Assembly: GCA_026724425.1 (NCBI GenBank)
Contig: JAIUCV010000008.1
Span: 26,675,470-26,739,469 of the forward strand
DNA length: 64,000 nt
Origin: Erythrophleum ivorense
Taxonomy: Eukaryota > Streptophyta > Magnoliopsida > Fabales > Fabaceae
Reading direction: 5' to 3'
In this document: piece by piece, positions 51,911 through 62,692 of the stretch
Layout: each line of letters starts with the position of its first letter
Numbering within the stretch: position 1 is the first letter of the stretch
The notes under the pieces: model-generated
What the model was told of the DNA's origin: nothing
Databases searched by the model: none
What the model saw: the letters and a program-made list of their open reading frames with translations, nothing else
Position numbers and translations under genes: made by a program

Positions 51911-52440
51911 TTCTACATGGATAATGAATGTATACTGCAACATGAATGGCGTGTGGATGATCCTGGAGCTGCCTCTCACTTGAGCGTTATGTGGAGATGA
52001 ACCGTGATATATGTGTGTAGATTATGTGAGCCCATGCATTCCATCAAACTCATGGCTTATCTCTACTTTGCTTCACATTCTCAAGCCCATTCATATGTTT
52101 CATGTATGGTGTTTGGAGGCTGCCTCATTCTCCTTGTTTCTGATTTAAACTTCAGCCTAAGATTTCTTTTGATGCTTCTCCAAACCAAACTCCATTCAAG
52201 CTCTAATTTCCAATTTAAAAAATCTGCACAAAAGGAATGGAAGATATGAAATAGAAAAATTCACAAAATTCATTTAAAATGATTTATGTATTTAAAATCA
52301 ATTATTTTTTCAATTAATTCATAAAGTGCAAAGAGTGGCTATTAAAACAAAATTCTATCTAAATACATCCCTAGAATCATATTTGGTCACTAAAATGCTT
52401 AAGTTAGGAGGATTAAAACATATAAAATTCATGCTTATCA

Positions 52441-52458
52441 AATTCTCCCACACTTAAA
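52441..52458 (-). other. Polypurine tract of the B element
   Basis: TTTAAGTGTGGGAGAATT on the minus strand directly before the LTR start TGATAAG. The same form of tract is common in plant Ty3/gypsy elements of the Athila/Tat type. Confidence 0.8.
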
Positions 52459-53001
52459 CCTTTGCACTCCTGAGCAAAGTTCAAAATCGAAAGAAGACTA
52501 ATGGAATGACCAATGGAAAAATGAATGTGAAAAATCACAAGCTACGGAATGATCAAGACTCTTCAACACTTCAAGAATCTAAAATAACTCCACTTGCATC
52601 AAGAAATAAGCTCCATGGCAATTTCATTTGAAAAGAATGAATCAAAGTGCATAGCCTCTCACATGGATTAATGTTTACTCTTAACTCTCAAGTGTTTAGG
52701 CAATATGGATCACTCAAATTTCACCTTATCAAAGTTCACTACCATAAGCTTGTCAAGCTTCTAAATCTCCACCACCCATGCCAAATGCAAAGCACAAATC
52801 AATAGGACTTTATTTAGGGTTATAATGGGGCTAAGGAAGTGAAATAAATGGATACTAAAATAAGGGGAAAACAACTAACAAATAGAATACCTTAGAGATC
52901 TCAAGAGCAATAAAATGAGACTTAGGATAAGGAAAATATGCATTTTGAAGGCCTTCCTTTTAGGCTAGCAATGAGCAATTACAACTCAACTGAATTGCTT
53001 C

Positions 53002-53092
53002 TTTTTTTTTATTTTCAACTGCTTTTTCTCTTTCCCTTTTTTTTATATCTTTTTTTTTTTTTTTTGCATTTTTCTTCTTTTTTTTTTTTCAA
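53002..53092. repeat. Poly-T-rich tract
   Basis: Runs of T of 8-15 bases, broken by TC and TA steps, in the non-coding 3' part of B. It is likely simple sequence of no coding value; the plus-strand frame across it is an artefact. Confidence 0.8.
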
Positions 53093-53691
53093 GACAATTT
53101 CCTCAACTTTTAATAACCATGGCCTAAATGGATGTAAGACACATATTCTCTCATCCCAATTAGATGTAATGCTCCTTAAAATCCCTAAGGCATCTTAAAA
53201 CAAGGTGGGAAACATATTTAATGGCTATGGTTAAACAAGAAAAAGGGATTCAAGGTTCAATTGGCTAAACAATGGATAAAATGCATTTAAGGTTGGCTTT
53301 TTGGCTTTTTAGTTACAAAAGAAATGAATGCCTCATCATTTTCATGCATGCAAATGCAAATGTAGTCTCAACAAAGAATCAAGACAAGTTCTAGAGTGAA
53401 AACAGTGATAGGTGAATACACACTAGAAAAGAACAATTCAGGCTCAAATTCTCACCAGCTAATGGCTATCAAATAATTCATTGAAATCAAATTTGTTGCC
53501 ACTTTACTTGAATCAAGACACAAGATTCATTACTTATCATGTCTAGGTGAATCCAAGCTATAATCATCTCAGCTTGTAACTTTTGCAGAAAGATTGAAAA
53601 AAAAATCATGCTATTTTTCAAAAAAAAATTTCTAAAATATTTTCCATTTTTTTTTTACAAGATAAAGCAAAGAGATGAAGAATTCGAATGA

Positions 53692-53735
53692 CTCTCCCCC
53701 CCACACTTAAATGTTGCATTGTCCTCAATGTCAGC
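53692..53735 (-). other. Second polypurine-like motif with conserved leader
   Basis: On the minus strand GACATTGAGGACAATGCAAC is followed by ATTTAAGTGTGGGGGGG. The GAGGACAATG plus TTTAAGTGTGGGGG phrase recurs in many plant Ty3/gypsy elements after the coding region. It lies about 1.24 kb upstream of the real tract at the LTR and 220 bp downstream of the ORF end. It could serve as an internal (central) polypurine tract. Confidence 0.6.
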
Positions 53736-53954
53736 ACACAATCCAGTAAAAAGATAAACAACACAATATAAAGAGAGTGAAAGGAAAGAATACAACCGAA
53801 TGAGCTTGAATTGGAGATTTCAAGGTTGGCTTAGATTTCCTTGTAGCTGGTTAGCAACCTTTTATTACCTACAAAATAAAGACAAACTGTAACGCAAAAA
53901 AGAAAAAAAAAAGAAACTAAATCCGAAATTAAATAGAATTATATTAAATACTAA

Positions 53955-55844
53955 CTAATCATACGTATCAAAAATCAAAATTAAAACTACTTTATTCCTC
54001 CTCAATTGACGAAATTTAAGTTTCACTACTTTAAAACATTTAGATTGATCATGTAGTGATGAGTCATGGACTTCCTCAACCATCAGTAGTTTAGGAGAGT
54101 CAAATTCAGCAATTTCAAGAGCAGGAAAAGAAGAAAAATCAAATTTAAGACATTTAAAATCAAAGAAAAAAAATTTAAAATCAAAACTTTCTAAAAATCT
54201 ATTAAAGCCAATAAAATCTACTGGACTCCCATCAGTAAGAGTCACTGCATCAACAGAAAAATTTGATTGTAACTTCTCATTGTCCTTTGAGTTCAAGGTG
54301 TCTGTCAGTTGCTTTTTCTCAACCAAAAGAGTCTGTGGCTTGTTGGGAATTAACTCACCAACTTCGAGAATTTGTTCAGGACTCTCAACAAGAGAAATAG
54401 TATCTTCCCTGACCAAAGAGACATCAGTAGGCTCACAAGATTCTAAACAATGATCAATAACAAAATTTAGTGTCTCACTAGTATCAATAATAGCACAAGG
54501 ATCAATCAGATTTTCAACATTAACATTATCACTATGCATGCCCTCATCAATACTAGGATGATCAGGAGAATCAATCTTATTAACAGTTTTAGTGCAAGCA
54601 AAGGACTCTATGGATTCAACAGGCTTATCAGACTCTAGAAATTCATTAATTTCAGCACACACAGGGCATGTATGCATATCATCACATAGGCATTCAAGAG
54701 TTGGGTCTGAATTATCAATAAGCTATCCAACAATTTCATTGTCTATATCATTATCACATGCTACTTTCATTGTTTCATCAGTCATACCATCATAGGCTAG
54801 TGAGGAATCATGTTGATTAGTATATGTGAGGGACTCACTAGACTCCATGAAAGCATTAATTTGAGAGTATCTATCATATATAGTGGATCCAGCACATACA
54901 CAATCAATAGAATCATTTAAATCATCTATATCACATAGTTCAGATGGCATGCTATCCCTAGACTCAATAGATGCATCATCAACAGACTTATCAACTAATT
55001 CTAGACTAGGAATAGAATGATGATTATATCTTAAGTCACCCCCACACTTATCTACTACCCTAAACTCAAAAGATTCATCATTAACAGATTCAGACATGAA
55101 TTCATAACTACAATCACAGCTAGGAGTAGAAATTCCAAGTGCATCAGTACACAAGGATTCATGAACATCTACAATTGTATCAATTATGTTCAATGAATTA
55201 CCACAATTAACCAATTCAGGAGATTCAATGATAATTTCCTCATCAACTTCTTCATTATGCAATTTAGAATCAATAACATTGTATGCATCACAAATCACAG
55301 TGCTATTATGTATACTAGAATCAATTCCAACAAATTGTAATGTATTAGAAGATGGAAGGATATTACCCGATGAATAGGATTCTTCCTTCTCTATACCTTC
55401 CCTTCTAATTTGCTCTTGAATTGATTCATTAACACTGGAAGTCGATTGATTCATTTGAAATCCTGAATCCTTCATGAGGTTATTTGTCATTTGTTGATCT
55501 TGGAGTTGCAACCATTCAGTTCCCCGTCGGACCATTTGCTCTAATTGTTGGTTTTGAACAATACATGCTTCTATTAGCTGTTCTTCCCAATTCTGTTCCC
55601 TTTGGACCTCTTGTTGCATATACCCCTCATGATAATTGTAATTATCATACTCTGGCTCTTGCCTATGGGAGGTGTGGTATGGTTGGTAGCATGGTTGTTG
55701 GATTTGTTGATATTGTTGGCTTTGTTGCTCTTGTCTTTGTTGTTCAAGAAAACTTTGAAGCATTGACATGGCTTCATCTAAATTTTGAGAAATCCTATGC
55801 TCTACATCATATACACCTTGATTAGAATAATAATATGGACCCAT
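53955..55844 (-). CDS. Unrecognised long ORF of the B element, one in-frame TAG
   Basis: The frame runs from ATG at 55842-55844 to a stop at 53955-53957: 629 codons with a single TAG at codon 374 (54723-54725). The parts before (373 residues) and after (240 residues from the next Met) are in one frame. Residues 1-120 are Gln/Tyr/Glu-rich with likely coiled coil (SMLQSFLEQQRQEQQSQQ near 27-44). The rest is acidic and rich in Ser, Asp and Ile. INAFMES before the TAG and INEFLES after it are repeated phrases, each near Cys pairs (CVCA; CLC and CPVC). No CCHC knuckle, protease, polymerase or integrase motif is seen. It begins about 520 bp after the primer site, where gag would be. Function is unknown; a structural or Gag-replacing protein is only a guess. 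Confidence 0.65.
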
Positions 55845-56360
55845 TTAAAGCAAAGAAAAATGAGAAATTCAATTAATTTCAATACAAGAAAAATCACTAA
55901 CAAATTATAACTAAAGTTAATCCTAATTCAAGAAAATAAAATTTCAATAGAACTAAGACTTAATTAACTATCAAAAACACTCCTAAACAGAGGTTAATGA
56001 TGTAAAATAAACTCACAAAAATTAAAGAAATTAAATTCGGAAAATTTGAAAAATTCCTAAAAAATTCGAGAAAATACTAAAAAATTCGAAAACGTGCCTT
56101 AAACGTCTGAATTTGGCCAAAAAATGGTGCACCTAATAGCATAGCTATTAGTTTTGCTCAAAACACCCAAAAACCTTGGAAAACAAAGTTTGAGAATTTT
56201 CTGGGCGCTTAAAACAAAAATTTCAGCAAACAGGACACTTGACGCGTAACACCGAAATCAGCCAATTCCGAGTTCAAAAGAAAACAAAAATTAAACCAAA
56301 ATAGAATAAAAATAGAGCTAAAACACTTAGAAAACTTTCTCAAACAATTGAGAATCCAAT
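55845..56360 (-). other. Leader of the B element between primer site and ORF
   Basis: 516 bp of AT-rich sequence with no open frame of interest. It would be the untranslated leader and could carry a packaging signal. The short frame at 56209-56481 crosses the primer site and LTR edge and is not credible. Confidence 0.5.
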
Positions 56361-56378
56361 TCTCCGGCAACGGCGCCA
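56361..56378 (-). other. Primer-binding site (tRNA-Asp type)
   Basis: TGGCGCCGTTGCCGGAGA on the minus strand, five bases inside the LTR end CACTCA. It complements the 3' end of plant tRNA-Asp (CCCCGGCAACGGCGCCA) with one mismatch near the end. It fixes strand and the 5' LTR. Confidence 0.85.
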
Positions 56379-56383
56379 AATTT

Positions 56384-57042
56384 TGAGTGGATCGTCGCAT
56401 AACCCTCAAAATAATACTAGGTTGATAAGATATGTAGTTAATGGCACAACCTAGGTCATCTCCCTTGGAATTGGCGTTCAATGTTTAATTGAGTTTTCCA
56501 AATGTTAAAAGACTCTAAAAATTCCTAAACTAAGGGGGTTTTGATTTAATTAAACTAAGCAAAAACTAAATTGAATTAAATTTCCTAATTGCTATCTAAT
56601 TGTATGGATTATGGTCTTGTGACTAGCTTTGGATTCATCTTTTGGTATCCACTATCCTTATCCTATTCTAATTATGATTAATTCTGGTCTAAGAGTTCCT
56701 AAATGTGTTCATAACAATTTATCTTGAGTAACCACGCAAGATTCAAGAAATCAACGATCTAATGTTGAATTGAGACCTCACATCCAAATTAAATTGTCAA
56801 TTCTTGTTTTAGGATCAATGAACACTCAATTTGATTGATTAACTAATTTGATTAACCTTTGAATCATCCTAAATATTTAATTAACCAACTAAACATTAAG
56901 GAATCTTCAAATTAAACAATTAAGCTCACTCATGTATTTTATCGAATACCTTCGAAGCATACATGGAATTCAGATAATATTGATGTCTAATGCAATCAAT
57001 TAATCAACAAAAATTACTTCCTAATTAGTGTCTAACCAGCCA
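56384..57042 (-). mobile_element. 5' LTR of the B element, U3 deleted
   Basis: 659 bp colinear, without gaps, with 50194-50852. I count eight differences, all transitions, so identity is about 98.8 percent. The similarity stops at 57042, where family A LTR sequence begins. All of U3, the TATA box and the upstream TSD are missing, so this copy has lost its own promoter. Confidence 0.88.
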
Positions 57043-59854
57043 TTAGCCTAGATATGAATGCATAACAAAGCATCATGGTACCAAGGTATTTAGACACATG
57101 GTAAAACATTTCTCATGGCTTAACAAATACATCCACACATTCAAGATAAGGCAAACATCCATTCATGCATGAGAGAAAGAAGAAAGAGCTACCTTTGTCA
57201 CAATTGCACACTTTTTCCTTTCAAAATGTTTCCTCTCTCACGGTCACACACTCACAATGATGTGAGAGTTGTTTCCCTTAGCCTAGATACATCATATGAA
57301 AGCCAATTACACTCTTGGAACAAATTCTAAAGCTATACATGCACTTGAAAAGTTAGATGGCTCAAATGGTTCAATTAAGATTCCATAAGGCACCTAATGA
57401 AGCAACCTTAGAAAAATATGATCTTGGCTCCATTTTTTCTATCCATATATGATTCTTGACTCCTTTTAAGCCTCTTGGAGTCATCACACAATTAATTTAA
57501 GGAGTCTAACTAGGTGTTACTTCTTTAAGTCATAATATGGAACTTATGATACCATCTCACTATCAATAGCTTCTAAAATTTTTCTAAAGCTTCTTCCCAT
57601 CCTCTCCCATCATATATGATACAAAACTAAGTTTGAAAAAAATTAAAACACTCCCTAGGTGCATGAACCATCCTTGGCTGAGGCTATGCTTCTTAAGGAC
57701 ACCAAAGGAGTTGTTTTGATTTCTTTGATGGGAGAAGCATGTAGGAGGCTCTCTTGGTGTCTTAGAAATTCACACATACTCTTAAACACCTTAAATTATG
57801 GTTCAAAAGCTTCTTACAAACCAAGGTGCAAGTAAAACCCTAGGCTAGATATCTTGCAAACCAATAGTTCTTTCTTGAATTTCTTTGCATATACTTGTTC
57901 CTCACACTCCATAACCCTTGGTTCCATCAAGAACACATGAAGAAAAACTCCCCTCTTCACTTTCTCTCTCTAGACCAAAGCTTAAATTGCTTAGAAACAA
58001 AAGATTTTACAAGTGTTTCAAGTAAAGTCTTACCTTAAAACGAAGCTTTTTTCACAGAGATTATTTTTCACCAATTGGTTTCTTGAAAAGAGTTCCTTTT
58101 TGGCTTAGTTCAGACCTAAATCTTCAAGTTTTCAAAAAAAGAAAATCACTATTAGAGAGCTCTTAAAGAGAGGAACAATTTTCCTAACTTGCATGAGATG
58201 AAACGGGTCGTTTACTTACCTAAACGGAGCTTAAATTTCTTCTCTCTATTTTCTCTTAATGTCACTCCATGGCTGATCAATTTTATGCAAATGGAAGCTT
58301 GGAGAAGGTGACGAGGTGTAATCTTACTTAAGAAGCCTCTTTTACAATTTTTTAAAATGACTATTTTGTCCCACACGTCTGTTTCCTTCGTTTAGGCTCA
58401 TTTCAACTCATTTTTTAGAACCATTTTTTCTATCATAAAATTTAAGTCCTTTAATTTATAAAATGCCTTTGGTTTCATCCAAATTAAATTAAAACCTTCT
58501 CAAATGAACTAGTCAAAGTTTAGGTCAACTAACACTCTAAAACGTAAACTTGATGGGTTTAAACCATTTTAAGGGTTCCTATGACTTTTAGGGCCTCTAA
58601 GAACTCAGGGAAACTCATTTTTTTCATTTAAAAATTCCTCCTTTGAATTTTCTAAAAAGTGCCCAAAATTATGAAGATACCATTACGTTTCATTGTATTT
58701 TTTTAAATTCTGTCTGGTTGTTCTAACTTCGGTTTCAGGGTGTAACATCCAGTCCCTCTGTAAACATGAGAAATGCAAAACGTGAGAAACACGATGTTCG
58801 GTTTCTCCATAAACGTAAAAAATGGGTCAAATATAAAAGGAAGTCCTCAAAATAGAAGGAATTGGAGCCAACTAAAATTATGATAAAATTTTAAATATTA
58901 GAAAATAAGGATTTGAGGTTTGAGATGCTCAAAAACTAGAGCCAGAAGAGCTCAGAAAATTTGTCGAAGAAAGTAGGGGTATTTTTGTAATTTTTGAAAA
59001 ATTTTGAAAACTCACAGGAGAGCTTTTTAAATGGAAAATTTGAGCTTTCCAGGGTTCTCAGAGGCCTTAAAAACCATGGGAACCCCTAGAACAGTTGAAA
59101 CCCCTCCGGTGAGCGATTTCGGCAAAGGTTGACCAAAACTTTGACCGAACAGTTTGGAATAGTTTCAGATCATTTTTGAGTGATTCCAAAGGCAATTCTT
59201 ATGATTAAGAGCCTAAGGAATATGATGGAAAAGACGGATTTCAAAAAGGAGTTGATATGAGTCTAAAATGAAAAAGCCAAGAAAAGGGACTAAAATGCAA
59301 AAGTAAAAAGTTCATAAAATGCCTTTTAGCTCCTTCTTATCCACGTTCTTTCTCCCCTCTCTAAGACTAACTTGCTTCTGCCCAATTTCAGAGGAAAACT
59401 CCAGCTTCTTAGGCGCACAAGAGGAGGAGGATTTTGGAGGAAGAGATTCAAGAAAAAGGTAAGAAACTTTAAGAAATTTCATATCCTTCCTTCTTGAACC
59501 TTGCTCCTCTCCTCTCAAGCTTTCTTTCTATGATTTTAATGGAGGGTTTGGTGCTGTTTTTGGGGCAGAACAGAGAGAGAAATTTCAAAAATTGAGGGAG
59601 TAAGCGAACCAAGTGGAAGAGCAAGCAAAGGAAAGCAAGAAAACAAGGTAAAACTTCCATTCTTTGGTAGTTCCTTCCTCCCCCTTCCTCTTGCACGAAT
59701 TTGGGCATCATGAGCACAATTTTTAGGGGCTATTTTCTGCCCAATTTATGGAAGGATTAGAGGTTTTAGATGGCAAGGATTAAGAAGGAACCAATAGAAT
59801 TAAGAAAGGAGCATTAAGAGACAAGATAGAACCATTAGGGATCCAAATACTCCC

Positions 59855-60140
59855 TTGCAAATCTGATTTTATATGAATGTTCTTAGACTTAATTGAATGT
59901 TTAAACATGCTCCTAAGACCCCTAGAGAGCTTCCCACATGCACCTCCCATCCAAGAAAGCAAAGAAATTGCAAGAAAAACTAATGACCTCTAAGCTAGAA
60001 AAGTGTAGAGCTCTTGAACACTTTGCAAAAACTGATTTGATATATGAGTTTCCTTTCATGTGTGAGTATTTGATTGAGCTCCTAAGACCTCTAGGAAGTC
60101 TTCCAAGTGTGTCTCCCATCAAGGAAAAATCAAGAAGGCT
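59855..60140 (+). repeat. Imperfect tandem duplication, 169-bp offset, in the solo LTR
   Basis: CTGATTTTATATGA at 59863 recurs as CTGATTTGATATATGA at 60032, and GCTCCTAAGACCCCTAG recurs as GCTCCTAAGACCTCTAG. CTCCCATCCAAG and CTCCCATCAAGG end the two units. Other A LTRs have one copy. Confidence 0.75.
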
Positions 60141-60829
60141 ATGAACTCTACTTCCCCCCATAGTCTCGGCCTAGGCAAGTTCCTATAGCTAGGGAGAGTT
60201 TTAAATTTTTCTAAGGCTATTCTTGAGTCATATGTGATGAGTGAAGATGAGTAGAGGCCTTAGAAAAAATTTGGAGCTCAAAGAAAGTGAATTGGTGCCA
60301 TAGGTTCCATATTAGGACCTAAAGAAGCAACATGATGCTAGGCCCTTTGTTTTAATGATGTGATGACTCCAAGAGGTTTAAAAGGAGTCAAGAATCATAA
60401 TTGAAAAGAAAGAATGAGGCCTAGAAGTCATTTGATGGGTATTGCTTCATTAGGTGTGATTATGAACCATAATGGAGCCTATAGAGCAATCTAGTGTTTT
60501 ATTAAGTAGCCTTAGAATATATTTCATAGACCTAATTGGCTCCCATAAATTGTATCTAGGCCAAGAGAAACTATCTCCACCAAATTGTGGGTGTGTGGCC
60601 GAAAGAGGAGGGTTGAAAGCTAAGGAAAAAGTGTGTGAAATTGTGCAAGGTAGCTCTCTCCACCTTCTCTTATGCATGGATGCATGTTTAGCTTGTTTTA
60701 GAATGTGTGTATGTGTATTTTCAAGCTAAGAAAAGTATGCTAGCATGCCTTTATATGCCATGATGCTTGATGCTATGTTATGTTTTCAAATGATTACATG
60801 ATGTTTGTGTGAGTTTGCTTGAGTGTGGA

Positions 60830-61015
60830 AAGGCCAAGAACTCTTCCCTTTGGTGAGGATGAGCCAAGAACCCTTGAGCTTAGTTAAGACAAAGTAAAGA
60901 GTCTCCCAAAAGCAAAGTGGGCTCCCAAGAGTATGGTTGAGTCCAAAGTACTTAAAGAATGGATGAGGCAAGTCCAAAATCCATGAGGAGAAGTGTGAGG
61001 CCAATCCAAACACTT
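60830..61015 (+). repeat. Worn LTR-internal minisatellite
   Basis: Units such as GATGAGGCAAGTCCAAAATCC and GTGAGGCCAATCCAAAC at the usual place between the AAGGTAGCTCTC and GATTCTTTGAATCTC landmarks. It resembles the worn form at 40525-40700 more than the CCAAAAGTCCC form. Confidence 0.65.
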
Positions 61016-62692
61016 AGTGAGCTCTTGAATGTCTTGCATGATTGATTCACATGCCAAAGTTGCTTTAAAATGCCTATGATTTCTACTTTCTCCATGCATG
61101 CATATATGAAACTTGCTTGCACATATTATGTGTGATTGAATGGGAGATGAGCTATTGGGATTCTTTGAATCTCATCCCCTCCTCTCCAATGCTCTAATAT
61201 GCTAGGTGGACCAAGTAGCTATGGTGAAGGGAGCCAACAACCATGAAAGAAGGAGATTGATAAGCCCAGGCCTAGTTTGTATTCTTTTTGAACCATAATG
61301 GTGTTCAATGATGTATATGATTATTGTAAATGGCACATGACCCTTGAGACACATGTAAATATAATATTATATGATGTTTAAATATATGAATATGATGTAT
61401 GACTTCTAGCCTACATTTTGAGCATGAGATGCCAAATTATGCAATATGAAAGTATGATGGAAGTGTGCATAAACGTGGGTTGAATGGCCAAAATGAGATG
61501 CATGAGGTTTGGGACCATTTGGGCAGCTCACACAAGTCTTAAATGTACTTTTAGACTTGCCCAAAAGGTGCCAAGACCAAGGGAAATCTATTTGGCAATT
61601 TTGGTACCCAATATGGAGCTAAAATTGACCATAATGGAACCCTATACCATTTTTTGGCCAAATGAGTTAGTCTTGCCCTGAAACTTGGCATGCACTTAGG
61701 TCTCATTAAGAGCTTTTTGGGAAGCTAAAGATCAAGTCATTTGGAGGTCTGTATAATTTTCTATGATTTTTCAAAATTGGTATCAGAATTTCGGATTTTC
61801 AGAAACACTGTTCTTTTGGTCAGTTATGGAATTGTGTCATCTGAGGGGCAAACGTAGTCCAATGGATACAAAATTTTATAGGCAGAAACTAGACAGTCAC
61901 AGTGACTTTTAGAAACTGGAATCACCTCATTTGGGGGTCTAGAGAGGAAGATATGCATTTTCGAAGGTTCTGCCCAGTATCAGACATCTTTCCAGACCCG
62001 AGGTACTGTTCCATCGATTTTCGGGAGTTTGGCTTGATGAACTGATCTGGAGATATTTTTTCTCTCTAGTTAACATCCACATATTTCCATAGTGGTATCA
62101 TTTGCAAGCATTGGATTTTTTTGGAAGTAGTTAGATATTTTTGAAGTTCATATCAGTAAACTGTGACAGTATCAAGAACCCCTCCGACCTGCAGTTGATT
62201 TCACGTGTCAAACGCGTTATGTGTGGGATTTTATGACTTGTATATATTTTTCCCATGAAGTATACAGTATAAGATTTCCAGAATGACCAAGAGTGCATAT
62301 TTTCAATTTTTTTAGATTTACTTATGAATTTTCCAAGTTTGCCCAGAAATGGGGCCAAGTCTGGCCGAGGAGAAATATGCATGTCCCATGTCTCCCTTCG
62401 ATTTCCATGAGTTGTGAGTTAGTTTTTGTGATTGAAATGAGTTTTAATTGTGTAATTAAATATGAGGATGCATAGAATGAGCTCACACGGTCCACGTGAC
62501 ACCGAATGGGGTTTTGGATAGGATGACTTACAAATAAAAGTCCAAATCTTCATGCCTCCTTTATGAGAATTATGTGTATGTTTCATGATAATTATGCTAT
62601 TCAAAGGCATGAGATGAGCTAGAATGAAGGTGTTACACAGGGCACCTCCAATCTTGGATTATCATTATTTAAGGTTTAGAATATTATTCTAA

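Larger units (their letters stand above)
50194..52440 (-). mobile_element. Complete 3' LTR of the B element
   Basis: 2247 bp; on the sense strand it starts TGATAAGCATG and ends CCACTCA. The putative TATA box is at 51203-51210, so U3 is about 1.2 kb and R-U5 about 1 kb. U3 is rich in CT on the plus strand and holds three CACGTG boxes. It equals the truncated 5' LTR over 659 bp with 8 differences. Plus-strand frames at 51376-51983 and 52004-52249 are chance frames in this skewed sequence. Confidence 0.88.
50194..57042 (-). mobile_element. Family B non-autonomous LTR retrotransposon, 5' end truncated
   Basis: The plan on the minus strand is: truncated 5' LTR (56384-57042), tRNA-Asp primer site (56361-56378), one long ORF (53955-55844 with an internal TAG), non-coding DNA with a TTTAAGTGTGGGGG motif, polypurine tract (52441-52458), and a complete 3' LTR (50194-52440). 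No protease, reverse transcriptase, RNase H or integrase is present in about 3.9 kb of internal DNA, so it would need enzymes from another element. A tRNA-Asp primer is typical of the Athila/Tat group of plant Ty3/gypsy. The left flank CCTAC has no surviving partner because the 5' end was deleted. Confidence 0.8.
58741..62637 (+). mobile_element. Family A solo LTR, plus strand, TSD CAGGG
   Basis: It starts TGTAACATCCAGTCCCTCTG and ends GAAGGTGTTACA. The perfect TSD CAGGG is at 58736-58740 and 62638-62642; joined, the host reads TTTCAGGGCACCTCC, as the other copy near 47595 predicts. The length of 3897 bp exceeds the family norm partly because of a 169-bp-offset duplication at 59855-60140. Donor-like AAAAAGGTAAGA (59458), CAAGGTAAAA (59647) and CAAGGTAGCTCTC (60649) occur on the sense strand. 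The minisatellite is at 60830-61015. It belongs to the same subfamily as its host but on the opposite strand. Confidence 0.9.

Noticed and set aside
51376..51983. Three overlapping plus-strand frames with Leu/Phe/Ser-rich, membrane-like translation
   Set aside because: The region is the CT-rich U3 of the B LTR in antisense; hydrophobic residues follow from base skew.
50194..57042. Segmental duplication of a 659-bp stretch
   Set aside because: The copies are exactly LTR ends: one has the primer site beside it, the other is part of an LTR ending at a polypurine tract.
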